Positions 18,057 to 26,673 are shown, numbered from the stretch's first letter. The stretch is 64,000 bases of DNA from UBA4781 sp963556045 (GCA_963556045.3 CAUVYA020000002.1:682001-746000), one strand, 5' to 3'. Program-made: numbers and translations. Notes: generated by a model from the letters alone, not told the origin.

Positions 18057-20177
18057 TCATATTATAGTAAATACTCCGATTATAGCTGGTATTAAAGCCG
18101 AGATTAGTAAAATCTTCCTTTGGTTAGGAAAAAATATTGCAAAAGAAGAAATTACTAGTAGGCAATCTACCAATCCTTGAACACCTATTGTTTTTTGATG
18201 ATTTATCAACCAAATAAAATTAAATTTATATATTAGGAATTCGAATAGTACAACTAGAATAATGCTTAATGTAATTGATTTGAATAGTCGGACTTGTGAT
18301 TCTGCTTTTTCTTTACTACTTTCTGCTACTAAAATCCTCTGTTGGAATGAATCAACATATTCTTTTCGTAATTTTTGTTCCCTTTCTTTTTCCTTTTTCT
18401 GTATCTCAATTTTTTCTTTCATTTGTATGTTTAATTCAATTTGCTTATTAAGTTTGTTTTTTGCATCGCCTTTCTCTTTTTTCTCATTCTCATAAATTGC
18501 TAAGATCTCTTCTTTCTCATCAAGCAAAATCACATTCTCTTTCACGATTTCTTCTTCTACTAAAGATTGGAACTTTCTATCATCTGGTGTGGATTTTAAT
18601 GCTTCAATTAGCAGATCATTCGATAGTAGTTTTTTTGCTGTTTCTTCAGGGAAATTTTTATAACCCGCGAGGATATTCAACATTTTTGAACATGCTGTTG
18701 ATGCTTGACTACCAAAAATACGAAATTCTGGAATAGCGAAAGTTTCCGCAAATGATTTATCAAAGCCGACATCTGATGGTATAAATGGTCTTAGGATTTG
18801 CCAAAAAATATTTGGTAATACGGTACAAGCACAGATTCCTTTTTCTTTACTAGTTTCCCAATCAAACTTGTATAAAGTATAGTCACATGTAATTAACAAT
18901 GCTCCAGCTTCCAAGGATGATTTTACATTTGTCCGTTTTTGTCTTACAACATCTAATACTGTCATATCATGATCAATTTGCTCATAAGATTTTCCCTTAT
19001 TTACCAACTCTAAATAATCTCTATACTCTTCAATTAATTCTGATCTTTCCTCTAGTCTATTGTCTTGAGGATTGTAGGGAATAATTCCTTTTTTCTTTAG
19101 AATCACATCCGAGTGACGATAAGGGCGAAAGAAAGATTCTACATCGATTCCCTCCTCTGCAAATCTTTGATGATATCGTAATTCCACACCTGACAAGTAA
19201 CGAGAATTAGCTGCTGCTCTACTTATTTGTCGTGACCATTGTTTTTCAGATAGATAAGCTGCGTAATTGTCTATGCTAATAGATAATTCTGTGATCGTCT
19301 TTTGATGACTGTATAATCTGAAAGGTAAATTATATTTTTTAATTGCAGATAATAATTCGTTTGAAACAGCGACCTGCGGATTAACAGTAATATCTAAGAT
19401 ACCAAACAGAAAATTTGTATCGAAGAATAAATCTAGCGGATTTAGATTTTGCTTAAAATTTAATGCTGTTTGTGGATCAATCGTAAGTGAATAATAGTTG
19501 AATGCACCATCAGCTAGTTGTGAAATATATTTGGCTCGCTTGGAATGATTACCAGTTGTAGCCATAAATTCAGAAACCGCCAACTTTGCATTGACTCTTG
19601 AGTCTTTTTCAAATTCTTGGTTAATTACACTATCTAAAATGGAAGAAAGACTCTCGGAATAATCTTTCGGAATTTCAATACTTGGATCAAGCAAAGCAAC
19701 AGCCTGGATTCCATGCCGCTGAAAAGCTCTGGCTAAATAGATACGAAGCACTTTCCACAATTTATTGAAATCAAGTTTTGAATATTTTTGAAAAACCTCA
19801 TTCTCCCAGTCTTCGCGTATTTGTTCATCAAGACTGTGAGTTTCATCTATTGCTTGCTGAATTTCTTTTCTTAGAACAGTGGGTACAGAAAAGATACAAT
19901 CGGAATTTGTAACCACTGACTGTTCTTCAATCATCTTTTCAAGAGCAAATTGTATTTCATGTTCTTGTATCCTTATGCCTAATAAACAATCAATTGCTCC
20001 CATAATCTCAGCGGCAGATGTGAATTTTTCACTTGAAAGAAAAACAAGACAATGTAAAACCAACTCAGCTATCACATCTTCTCTATTTCTTGTCTTTCCT
20101 ATCGCCATGATGCTACACATTTGTTCAAATGCAGCACTAAAATTATGAACAATAGCCAAAGGTTTTGAGTCACTCAT
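18057..20177 (-). CDS. PIN-like nuclease domain, coiled coil and C-terminal membrane helices; putative effector
   Basis: No family I can name covers the 706 residues. Residues 30-105 look like a winged helix. A PIN-like nuclease core is suggested by FFDTNFLFGIL (Asp253), TITELS (Glu297), HDMTVLD (Asp404/Asp409) and LLITCDYTL (Asp432), the order of acidic residues used by PIN domains to bind metal. Residues 535-632 are a Lys/Glu-rich coiled coil, followed by about three hydrophobic segments (633-650, 666-684, 688-705), so the protein is anchored at its C-terminus. Composition is strongly AT-rich; one sampled 60-base line is 30% G+C against 62% in ftsZ. It lies 245 bases downstream of the TIR-like gene on the same strand. 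A membrane-tethered nuclease effector is inferred, not proven. Confidence 0.75.
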   Translation of the reverse strand: MSDSKPLAIVHNFSAAFEQMCSIMAIGKTRNREDVIAELVLHCLVFLSSEKFTSAAEIMGAIDCLLGIRIQEHEIQFALEKMIEEQSVVTNSDCIFSVPTVLRKEIQQAIDETHSLDEQIREDWENEVFQKYSKLDFNKLWKVLRIYLARAFQRHGIQAVALLDPSIEIPKDYSESLSSILDSVINQEFEKDSRVNAKLAVSEFMATTGNHSKRAKYISQLADGAFNYYSLTIDPQTALNFKQNLNPLDLFFDTNFLFGILDITVNPQVAVSNELLSAIKKYNLPFRLYSHQKTITELSISIDNYAAYLSEKQWSRQISRAAANSRYLSGVELRYHQRFAEEGIDVESFFRPYRHSDVILKKKGIIPYNPQDNRLEERSELIEEYRDYLELVNKGKSYEQIDHDMTVLDVVRQKRTNVKSSLEAGALLITCDYTLYKFDWETSKEKGICACTVLPNIFWQILRPFIPSDVGFDKSFAETFAIPEFRIFGSQASTACSKMLNILAGYKNFPEETAKKLLSNDLLIEALKSTPDDRKFQSLVEEEIVKENVILLDEKEEILAIYENEKKEKGDAKNKLNKQIELNIQMKEKIEIQKKEKEREQKLRKEYVDSFQQRILVAESSKEKAESQVRLFKSITLSIILVVLFEFLIYKFNFIWLINHQKTIGVQGLVDCLLVISSFAIFFPNQRKILLISALIPAIIGVFTII

Positions 20178-20422
20178 ATATTCCGTACTCCAATCAATAT
20201 CTACAGAAGATTCCTTATGTCAACTGATACTCAATTTTTTTTATCTACCTAAAGTCCAAGAAAAAAAGCAATTTTAAATCAATATCGAATTTTCGATCGT
20301 TTATTCATTAGGTTAACTACTGGTAACTGGTATGTATAATAAGATTTTATGATATTTGTATGGTAATTTTCCTTTGTTTATCTTTTTTGTAAGAAACGAG
20401 TACGTATCGTTTACATAAATAA

Positions 20423-20833
20423 TTAACAAAGTTCGCGAATTTTATCTACAATAGAATCAGTATTCCAGTAAGCAATTCCATCAGCATTAGACCTCACAAC
20501 CGTGGAAATATTCATTTGGCCTCTTGGAACAACAGCTAGAATTGGTTTGGGATAACTGAATTCTTTTTTTGCTATTTTTATTTCATTATTTATCCACTTA
20601 CTGTAAGTTGCATAAACTCCTGCTAAAACAATTACAATGTGACATAGAGATATTTTTCGTTTTATTGCTTCGTATAATAGTATAGAGTTGCTCGCATTAT
20701 GGACTGAATCATCTTTTGGGATAGAGTAATCTCTAAAATCAAAGTATTGCTTGTTTTCTAATAATCCAATCAATTTATCATATTCATCACTATATGACCA
20801 AGAATGACTTAAAAAAAGATTATATTGTTTCAT
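20423..20833 (-). CDS. ThsB-like TIR-domain protein (DUF1863 family)
   Basis: A stand-alone TIR-like protein of 136 residues. It opens YNLFLSHSWSYSDEYDKL, then FRDYSIP, IVIVLAGVYATYSKWINNEI and PILAVVPRG, the pattern of the MTH538/DUF1863 TIR-like family that includes ThsB of Thoeris defence systems. ThsB senses phage and makes a cyclic ADP-ribose signal from NAD. Glu84 in WINNEI falls where the ThsB catalytic glutamate is expected. The start is fixed by AGGAGGG five bases upstream of the ATG. AT-rich like its neighbour downstream, with which it likely forms a cassette. A usual ThsA (SIR2/SLOG or macro domain) is absent. Confidence 0.85.
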   Translation of the reverse strand: MKQYNLFLSHSWSYSDEYDKLIGLLENKQYFDFRDYSIPKDDSVHNASNSILLYEAIKRKISLCHIVIVLAGVYATYSKWINNEIKIAKKEFSYPKPILAVVPRGQMNISTVVRSNADGIAYWNTDSIVDKIRELC

Positions 20834-20888
20834 TTAATCCCTCCTGATGTACATTTTTTCTTGTTTTTTTACCACCCAACTGAACTTT

Positions 20889-20894
20889 ATTATA
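20889..20894 (-). promoter_or_regulatory. Putative promoter of the TIR-like gene
   Basis: On the reverse strand TATAAT is preceded by TTAAAA at a 17-base spacing. Transcription would start near 20882, leaving a leader of about 50 bases with the AGGAGG site. The region is AT-rich, so similar matches arise by chance. Confidence 0.4.
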
Positions 20895-20956
20895 GAATTA
20901 TTATATATATTTTTTAATCTAATATCACTAGAAATCAATTGATCGAGAAAAAGAAT

Positions 20957-20966
20957 ACTCACTATT
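20957..20966 (+). repeat. Right copy of the 10-bp direct repeat
   Basis: ACTCACTATT, identical to 18001-18010. It lies between the promoter of the TIR-like gene and the DUF4062 remnant, at the change back to host-like composition. Confidence 0.35.
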
Positions 20967-21042
20967 TTTATTTATTAATAAATTTAGAATCCGACTTCTA
21001 TGCTATAGTTTTTCATATTAACATTGGCAAAGAGGAAACAGA

Positions 21043-21162
21043 ATGTCAGATCAGTGGGAAACCGTGCGCATCTTTATCAGCAGCACCTTCGAAGACATGC
21101 ACGCCGAGAGAGATTACCCTATTAATCAGTTCTTCCCGGAACTACACGTGAGTAGCACCTAA
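21043..21162 (+). pseudogene. Remnant of a DUF4062-type protein, first 39 codons only
   Basis: The frame reads MSDQWETVRIFISSTFEDMH and continues AERDYPINQFFPEL before HVSST and a stop. FISSTFEDMHAERD followed by FPEL is the diagnostic start of DUF4062, found at the N-terminus of large NACHT or AAA-type, TPR or WD40 proteins, many linked to defence. The rest of such a protein, normally hundreds of residues, is missing. AGAGGA lies before the ATG, so a short peptide could still be made. Composition is host-like, unlike the adjoining island. Deletion during exchange of defence genes is the likely history. Confidence 0.7.
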
Positions 21163-21209
21163 CTCAAGACTCCTATCCGAATCATATATCCGGTGATCTT
21201 CACCATTAA

Positions 21210-21218
21210 TGTTAAAAT
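21210..21218 (+). promoter_or_regulatory. Extended -10 promoter, leaderless start of the decarboxylase gene
   Basis: TGTTAAAAT has a TAAAAT hexamer at 21213-21218 with an upstream TG. Eight bases separate it from the ATG at 21227, so the message would begin at or very near the start codon; no ribosome-binding site is present. Confidence 0.45.
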
Positions 21219-21226
21219 GAACCATC

Positions 21227-22204
21227 ATGGATACTGAAAAAGTGCCTTCCGCTTCTGCCATCGCCCATCCCAATATCGCTTTCATCAAATACTGGGGCAA
21301 CCGCGATGATACGCTGCGCATCCCGATGAACAGCTCGCTTTCCATGAACCTGGCAGCCCTTACCACCACCACCAGCGTGGAATTTCGTCCTGATCTGAAA
21401 GAGGATGACCTGGTCATTGATGGACAGAGCGCCAGCCCACAAGCGCTGCAGCGAGTTTCCTCATTTTTAGACCTTATCCGCTCTGAAAAGCATCTCAAAG
21501 CCATCGTCATCAGCAATAACAATTACCCAATGGGTACCGGTATCGCTTCTTCCGCCGCAGCTTTTGCTGCCTTAGCGGCGGCTGCCAGCCAGGCAGCCGG
21601 TTTGGATCTGGATGAAGCTGCCCTTTCCCGTCTGGCGCGGCGTGGTTCCGGTTCTGCCTGCCGTTCGATCCCGACCGGTTTTGTTGAATGGCAGGCGGGC
21701 AGCAACGATGAAGATTCCTACGCGCACAGCATCGCTTCTCCCGAGCACTGGGCGCTGGTGGATCTGATCGCCGTGGTCAGCAGCGCTCACAAGAGCGTTG
21801 GTTCGAGCACCGGACATACCCTGGCAGCCAGCAGTCCCATTCAGCATGCACGCGTTGCCGATTGTGCGCGCCGCCTGGAAATATGCCGCAAAACCATTCT
21901 GGAACGTGATTTCACTGCATTTGCAGACATCGTGGAACTGGACAGCAACCTGATGCACGCCGTCATGATGAGTTCCTCCCCCCGCCTGCTGTACTGGGAA
22001 CCGGCTACCCTTGCCATCATGTCAGAGATACAGACGTGGCGCGCCGAGGGCTTGCAGGTTTGCTACACCATCGATGCCGGACCGAATGTGCATGTGCTGT
22101 GCCCGCAGGAACAGGCTGATGAAGTGGAAACACAGCTGCAAGCAATGGATAGCATCCAGACCATCTACCGTTCCTCCGTTGGCGAGGGTGTACGTCTGGT
22201 TTGA
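21227..22204 (+). CDS. mvaD: Mevalonate (di)phosphate decarboxylase family enzyme
   Basis: A GHMP-kinase-fold decarboxylase that makes isopentenyl phosphate or diphosphate in the mevalonate pathway. The 325 residues contain AHPNIAFIKYWGNRDD (residues 13-28), the ATP-binding PMGTGIASSAAAFAALA, SGSACRSIPTGFVEW and DAGPNVH with the catalytic Asp. In diphosphomevalonate decarboxylases the first motif is KYWGK; here that Lys, which helps bind the diphosphate, is Asn25. Chloroflexi are known to have a phosphomevalonate decarboxylase acting before isopentenyl phosphate kinase, so monophosphate may be the substrate. The gene stands alone, with its own promoter. Confidence 0.88.
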   Translation: MDTEKVPSASAIAHPNIAFIKYWGNRDDTLRIPMNSSLSMNLAALTTTTSVEFRPDLKEDDLVIDGQSASPQALQRVSSFLDLIRSEKHLKAIVISNNNYPMGTGIASSAAAFAALAAAASQAAGLDLDEAALSRLARRGSGSACRSIPTGFVEWQAGSNDEDSYAHSIASPEHWALVDLIAVVSSAHKSVGSSTGHTLAASSPIQHARVADCARRLEICRKTILERDFTAFADIVELDSNLMHAVMMSSSPRLLYWEPATLAIMSEIQTWRAEGLQVCYTIDAGPNVHVLCPQEQADEVETQLQAMDSIQTIYRSSVGEGVRLV

Positions 22205-22244
22205 TTTGCTTTCATATGTTTTTCCAACAAATACACAATTCAAT

Positions 22245-22255
22245 GTGGGTATAAT
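22245..22255 (+). promoter_or_regulatory. -10 element of the rseP operon
   Basis: Consensus TATAAT at 22250-22255 preceded by TGTGGG. The transcription start would be near 22262, about 27 bases before the ATG of rseP. Confidence 0.45.
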
Positions 22256-22288
22256 ACACAGCAAATAGAGTACCAATAGGATAAACAT

Positions 22289-23350
22289 ATGCTACTTGAA
22301 TTCATCATCGCTCTGGGAAGCCTGATCTTACTGCACGAAGCAGGACACTTCCTGTTCGGATTATTGTTTAAGTTCAAGATCGAGGAATTCGGAGTCGGTT
22401 ACCCGCCCAGACTGTTAAAATTATTCACAAAAAACGGGGTTGATTACACCTTGAATCTCATCCCTTTTGGTGGTTTCGTCCGCTTTAAAGGGGAAAATGA
22501 TCCTGGCGTAAATGATGGTTTCTACGCGCAAAATAAATGGAAGCGTCTCGCTGTTCTTATGGCAGGACCGTTGATGAACCTGCTGATCGGGATCATTCTA
22601 TTTACCATTGTTTTTTTGAATACCGGGCAGCCCATCAGCGATCAGGTTTTCATTCAGTATGTCGAACCCAATACCCCGGCAGCAACGGCAGGATTTTTGG
22701 TCGATGATCAGCTTTTACAGATCGAAGGTACCGACATTGATTCCATGCAGACCTTGAGCACCATCGTAAGCCAGAACGAGGGCGAGGAAATCACCATCCA
22801 GATCGAACGCGCAGGTGAACAGCAAACCATTTTGGTCACTCCACGTGAAAACTATCCCTCCGATCAGGGACCGCTGGGAATCGTGATGACCAATCCCATC
22901 CAGCCGCTCACCTTCGGCGAGAGTGTGCGCTCCGCTTTTGATATGGCAAAAACCCAGGGTGAAGAATTGCTCAAGATGCCGAAACGTCTTTTAAGCGGAG
23001 AAGTGCAATCTTCTGAAGTGCGCCTGCTCAGCCCAAAAGGTATTTATGATGTGTACGCCCAGGTGCGTGAAAGCGATGAGAGCAGCGCGGTAGATCAAAA
23101 AACAGAAGTGCTGGATATCTTATGGTTCTTCGCCATTATCTCTGTATCGTTGGGTTACACCAATCTTCTGCCTATTCCAGCGCTTGATGGCGGGCGCATT
23201 CTTTTCCTGCTGCCTGAATTGATCAGCGGTAAACGAGTACCGGAAAAGTTTGAAGGCTGGGTCAATATGATTGGGTTTACAATATTGATCATAGTGATGG
23301 TATTCGTGTTTATCAAAGATTTCACGAACCCAATTGTGCTGCCGAAATGA
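22289..23350 (+). CDS. rseP: RseP/site-2 intramembrane zinc metalloprotease
   Basis: Cleaves transmembrane substrates such as anti-sigma factors or signal-peptide remnants inside the membrane. The zinc site LLHEAGHFLFG is in the first helix (about residues 14-24), and NLLPIPALDGGRILF supplies the third ligand near residue 293. A PDZ domain lies between (about residues 125-195, VEPNTPAATAGF). Four transmembrane segments are evident. The 353-residue length is slightly short of the E. coli enzyme, with one PDZ domain rather than two. The stop overlaps the next ATG by four bases. Confidence 0.93.
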   Translation: MLLEFIIALGSLILLHEAGHFLFGLLFKFKIEEFGVGYPPRLLKLFTKNGVDYTLNLIPFGGFVRFKGENDPGVNDGFYAQNKWKRLAVLMAGPLMNLLIGIILFTIVFLNTGQPISDQVFIQYVEPNTPAATAGFLVDDQLLQIEGTDIDSMQTLSTIVSQNEGEEITIQIERAGEQQTILVTPRENYPSDQGPLGIVMTNPIQPLTFGESVRSAFDMAKTQGEELLKMPKRLLSGEVQSSEVRLLSPKGIYDVYAQVRESDESSAVDQKTEVLDILWFFAIISVSLGYTNLLPIPALDGGRILFLLPELISGKRVPEKFEGWVNMIGFTILIIVMVFVFIKDFTNPIVLPK

Positions 23351-24303
23351 CAAACGAAATACAAGAAACTCCATTTGAACAGGTGATGACCGAACTGGCG
23401 GACGAGACACAACCTTTTTCCCCCCGTCATTTACGCGCTTTTTCGGATATGGATAGCACTTCCCTGCAAATATTAAAACAATCCTGGGCAAACATCCCTG
23501 ACAATCGCAAGATCGCCCTGCTGGAAGATCTGGAAGAATTAATGGAAGCCGATACCCTGGTTTGCTGTGACGGGCTGGCAGAATTTGCCATGCAGGACGA
23601 TCATCCGGGTGTACGCGCACAAGCCATACCATTATTATGGGAATGTGAACAACCCCATCTCATCAAATCTTTCTTATCAATTCTTGATCAAGACCCGGTT
23701 GAAGAAGTGCGGGCAGCAGCGGCAGCAGCACTTGGCAAATATGTCCTGCTGGGCGAACTGGAAGAAATCTCCCGTGAAAAAACAGATCCGGTGGTCGCCA
23801 GATTGCTGGATATAGTAAGGCAGCAGCCAGCCGGACAGATCCAGCGCAAAGCCCTTGAATCGCTGGGTTATTCCAGTGATGCCAGCATCCCGCAATTGAT
23901 CAAACAGGCTATGCAGCAGGAGGATCCCCGCTGGATCGCCAGCGCTCTTTTTGCTATGGGACGTTCCCTTGACGATCGCTGGGAGGATACGGTGATGGAT
24001 CACCTCAAACATAACGATCTTGCTGTCCAGATCGAAGCTGTACGTGCCTGTGGAGAGCTTGAGATGACCGGCGCACTGGATGTGTTGTTCGATTTACTGG
24101 ATGAAGATGATCTAGACATGGAACTTCTCTATCAGATCTACTGGTCTCTATCGAAAATTGGCGGTAAAGGGGTGCGTGAGCGGCTGGAACGTGAATTGGA
24201 TGAAGCCATTGATGAAGACCAGATGGATATACTCGATATGGCACTTGAAAACCTTGATTTCACTGAAGATTCAGAAGATTTCGATTTCTTTGATATTGAA
24301 TAG
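23347..24303 (+). CDS. HEAT-repeat protein
   Basis: An acidic 318-residue protein built from HEAT-like helical repeats, for example DHPGVRAQAIPLLWEC, DPVEEVRAAAAAALGKY and KHNDLAVQIEAVRACGELE. Such scaffolds bind other proteins; no catalytic motif is seen. The C-terminus is very acidic (EDSEDFDFFDIE). It is translationally coupled to rseP through an ATGA overlap and is followed closely by acyP. A partner for the protease is possible but unproven. Confidence 0.82.
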   Translation: MTNEIQETPFEQVMTELADETQPFSPRHLRAFSDMDSTSLQILKQSWANIPDNRKIALLEDLEELMEADTLVCCDGLAEFAMQDDHPGVRAQAIPLLWECEQPHLIKSFLSILDQDPVEEVRAAAAAALGKYVLLGELEEISREKTDPVVARLLDIVRQQPAGQIQRKALESLGYSSDASIPQLIKQAMQQEDPRWIASALFAMGRSLDDRWEDTVMDHLKHNDLAVQIEAVRACGELEMTGALDVLFDLLDEDDLDMELLYQIYWSLSKIGGKGVRERLERELDEAIDEDQMDILDMALENLDFTEDSEDFDFFDIE

Positions 24304-24321
24304 CACAACAGGAGCAGCATC

Positions 24322-24615
24322 ATGAACAATCCCCAGTCCGCTCGATTGCATGCCTTTGTGAAAGGTCGCGTTCAGGGGGTTGGTTTTCGATTTTTCACCA
24401 TGCAGGCAGCCTGGAACCATGAGGTATATGGCTGGGTGCGCAACCGTATCAACGGAGATGTGGAAGTGCTGGCAGAAGGAAACCGTGCAGCATTGGACGC
24501 ATTACTGGAAGATTTAAAACGCGGTCCATCCTCCGCTTCCGTACACGATGTGAATGTGGAGTGGCTTCCCTACCAGGGCGAATTCACTTCTTTCGACCCC
24601 AGAGAAACCGCTTAA
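24322..24615 (+). CDS. acyP: Acylphosphatase
   Basis: Hydrolyses carboxyl-phosphate bonds such as acetyl or carbamoyl phosphate. The compact 97-residue protein has the family signature GRVQGVGFRFFTMQAA, with the phosphate-binding loop and catalytic Arg, followed by GWVRNRINGDVEV with the catalytic Asn. AGGAG precedes the ATG. Third gene of the rseP unit, ending four bases from the convergent uvrB stop. Confidence 0.95.
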   Translation: MNNPQSARLHAFVKGRVQGVGFRFFTMQAAWNHEVYGWVRNRINGDVEVLAEGNRAALDALLEDLKRGPSSASVHDVNVEWLPYQGEFTSFDPRETA

Positions 24616-24618
24616 ATC

Positions 24619-26673
24619 TCAATTATCCAATTCCTCTTCACCAGAGAGCAGCATTGCCTTCTTCCAGGGCGCCACACCTGATTCTTCCACCAGGATTGAT
24701 TTCAGTTCATAGATCTGGTCGCGTAGTACCGCCGCCCGTTCAAAATCGAGTTCTTTGGCTGCAGCCTGCATCTTCTGTTCGGTTTCTTTGATCAATTGCT
24801 TCAATGCATCCCTGGGAATACCTGCCAGCCCATCAGAACCGGATTGATAAGCAGCCCCTTTCTCCGCAACGACATAACCCCCCAGTCTTTCGGTGATATC
24901 GTAGATCTCTTTAATGATGGACAGTGGTTCGATATTGTGTTCCTTGTTATAAATTTCCTGTTTCTCGCGTCTGCGGTTCGTCTCTTCGATAGCGGCTTTC
25001 ATGGCATCGGTAACCTTATCGGCATACATGATGACTTTACCATGCACATTACGCGCCGCCCGCCCGATGGTCTGGATGAGCGCTGTCTCGCTGCGTAAAA
25101 AGCCCTGTTTATCCGCATCCAGGATGGCAACCAGTGATACTTCCGGCAGGTCAAGCCCTTCCCGCAGCAGGTTGATCCCCACCAGTACGTCAAATACACC
25201 CATACGCAAATCACGCAGGATACTGATCCGTTCCAACGTTTCGATCTCAGAGTGCAGGTAGTTCACCTTCAAACCCAGCTCTTTTAGATAATCAGAGAGG
25301 TCTTCTGACATGCGTTTGGTAAGGGTAGTTACCAGTACTCGTTCTCCATTGTTAATGCGCTGATTGATCTCATTTACCAGATCATCCACCTGCCCTTTTA
25401 CAGGGCGTACTTCCACCACGGGATCGATCAAGCCAGTGGGGCGAATGACCTGATCAATGACATGATCCACCTTTTCCAATTCGTATGGACCAGGGGTGGC
25501 AGAAGTATAGATGGTATAGCCCATCTTTTGTTCGAATTCCTCGAAGGTCAACGGGCGATTATCCAGTGCCGATGGCAAACGAAATCCGTATTCCACCAGC
25601 GTGTTCTTGCGAGAACGATCTCCATTGAACATCCCCCTGATTTGAGGGACGGTCATGTGCGATTCATCCAGGATCAGCAGATAATCGCTGGGCAGAAAAT
25701 CCATCAACGTCCAGGGGGGTGATCCGGCAGAGCGCTGATCCAGATGGCGCGAATAATTTTCGATACCGGAGCAGTAGCCGATCTCGCGCAGCATTTCCAT
25801 ATCATAATTCGTGCGCTGTTCAATGCGCTGTGCTTCCAGCAGTTTGTTGTGCGTCTGGAAGTAGCTCACCTGTTCACCTAGCTCAATCTCGATATCTGCC
25901 AGCGCTTTTTTCAGCAGATCATCCTCTGTGATGAAATGCTTGGCAGGGTAGATCTCAACAGAATCCGTTTCTTCCAGCATTTCTCCCGTAACGGAGTCAA
26001 GGATGCTGATCTTTTCAACTTCATCGCCAAAGAAAGTGGCGCGTATTACTTTTTTTCGTTCATATGCCGGGAAGATCTCGAGGGTATCACCGCGCAGCCG
26101 AAATACTCCGGGGTGTAAGTTCATATCATTGCGTGAATACTGCTGTTCCACCAGCCTGCGCAGCAGCGCATTGCGGCGGTAAATCTCACCCACTGCCAGC
26201 CGGATGACAATATTACGGTAAGCTTCCGGGCTGCCCAGTCCGTATATTGCAGAGACAGACGCCACGATGATGACATCTCGCCGAGATACCAGCGCAGTGG
26301 TAGCAGCTAGGCGCAGCCGTTCGATCTCTTCATTGATGTCGGTTTCTTTTTCAATGTAGAGATCATGCCGAGGCACGTATGCTTCTGGCTGGTAATAATC
26401 GTAATATGAAACAAAATATTCCACTGCATTATTCGGGAAGAATTCTTTGAATTCCGCATACAGCTGCGCGGCAAGCGTTTTGTTATGTGCCATGATCAAT
26501 GCGGGCATCTGCACCTGCTGGATAAGATTGGCTATTGTGAAAGTCTTGCCCGTGGCAGTTGCGCCCAGCAGCACCTGATGACGTTCGTTATTTTGGATAC
26601 CCTGCACCAATTTTTCGATCGCTTCAGGTTGATCCCCCATCGGTTGATAGGGCGCTTTCATCTGGAATTCCAA
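24619..26673 (-). CDS. uvrB: Excinuclease ABC subunit B
   Basis: UvrB verifies DNA damage handed over by UvrA and recruits UvrC in nucleotide-excision repair. The 684 residues show the Walker A motif GATATGKTFTIANL, the damage-probing beta-hairpin region with SYYDYYQPEAYVP, helicase motifs (LDESHMTVPQ, YTSATPGPYE, TIGRAARN) and the C-terminal UVR domain (KELDFERAAVLRDQIYELK) that binds UvrC. AAGGAG lies eight bases before a TTG codon at 26673, and the first ATG is 12 bases later, so TTG is the likely start. Last gene of the pth-mfd-uvrB unit. Confidence 0.96.
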   Translation of the reverse strand: MEFQMKAPYQPMGDQPEAIEKLVQGIQNNERHQVLLGATATGKTFTIANLIQQVQMPALIMAHNKTLAAQLYAEFKEFFPNNAVEYFVSYYDYYQPEAYVPRHDLYIEKETDINEEIERLRLAATTALVSRRDVIIVASVSAIYGLGSPEAYRNIVIRLAVGEIYRRNALLRRLVEQQYSRNDMNLHPGVFRLRGDTLEIFPAYERKKVIRATFFGDEVEKISILDSVTGEMLEETDSVEIYPAKHFITEDDLLKKALADIEIELGEQVSYFQTHNKLLEAQRIEQRTNYDMEMLREIGYCSGIENYSRHLDQRSAGSPPWTLMDFLPSDYLLILDESHMTVPQIRGMFNGDRSRKNTLVEYGFRLPSALDNRPLTFEEFEQKMGYTIYTSATPGPYELEKVDHVIDQVIRPTGLIDPVVEVRPVKGQVDDLVNEINQRINNGERVLVTTLTKRMSEDLSDYLKELGLKVNYLHSEIETLERISILRDLRMGVFDVLVGINLLREGLDLPEVSLVAILDADKQGFLRSETALIQTIGRAARNVHGKVIMYADKVTDAMKAAIEETNRRREKQEIYNKEHNIEPLSIIKEIYDITERLGGYVVAEKGAAYQSGSDGLAGIPRDALKQLIKETEQKMQAAAKELDFERAAVLRDQIYELKSILVEESGVAPWKKAMLLSGEEELDN

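Noticed and set aside
21227..21705. tRNA-like TTCGA segments in this and other genes
   Set aside because: No cloverleaf with matching acceptor and anticodon arms could be built; they lie inside firm coding sequence.
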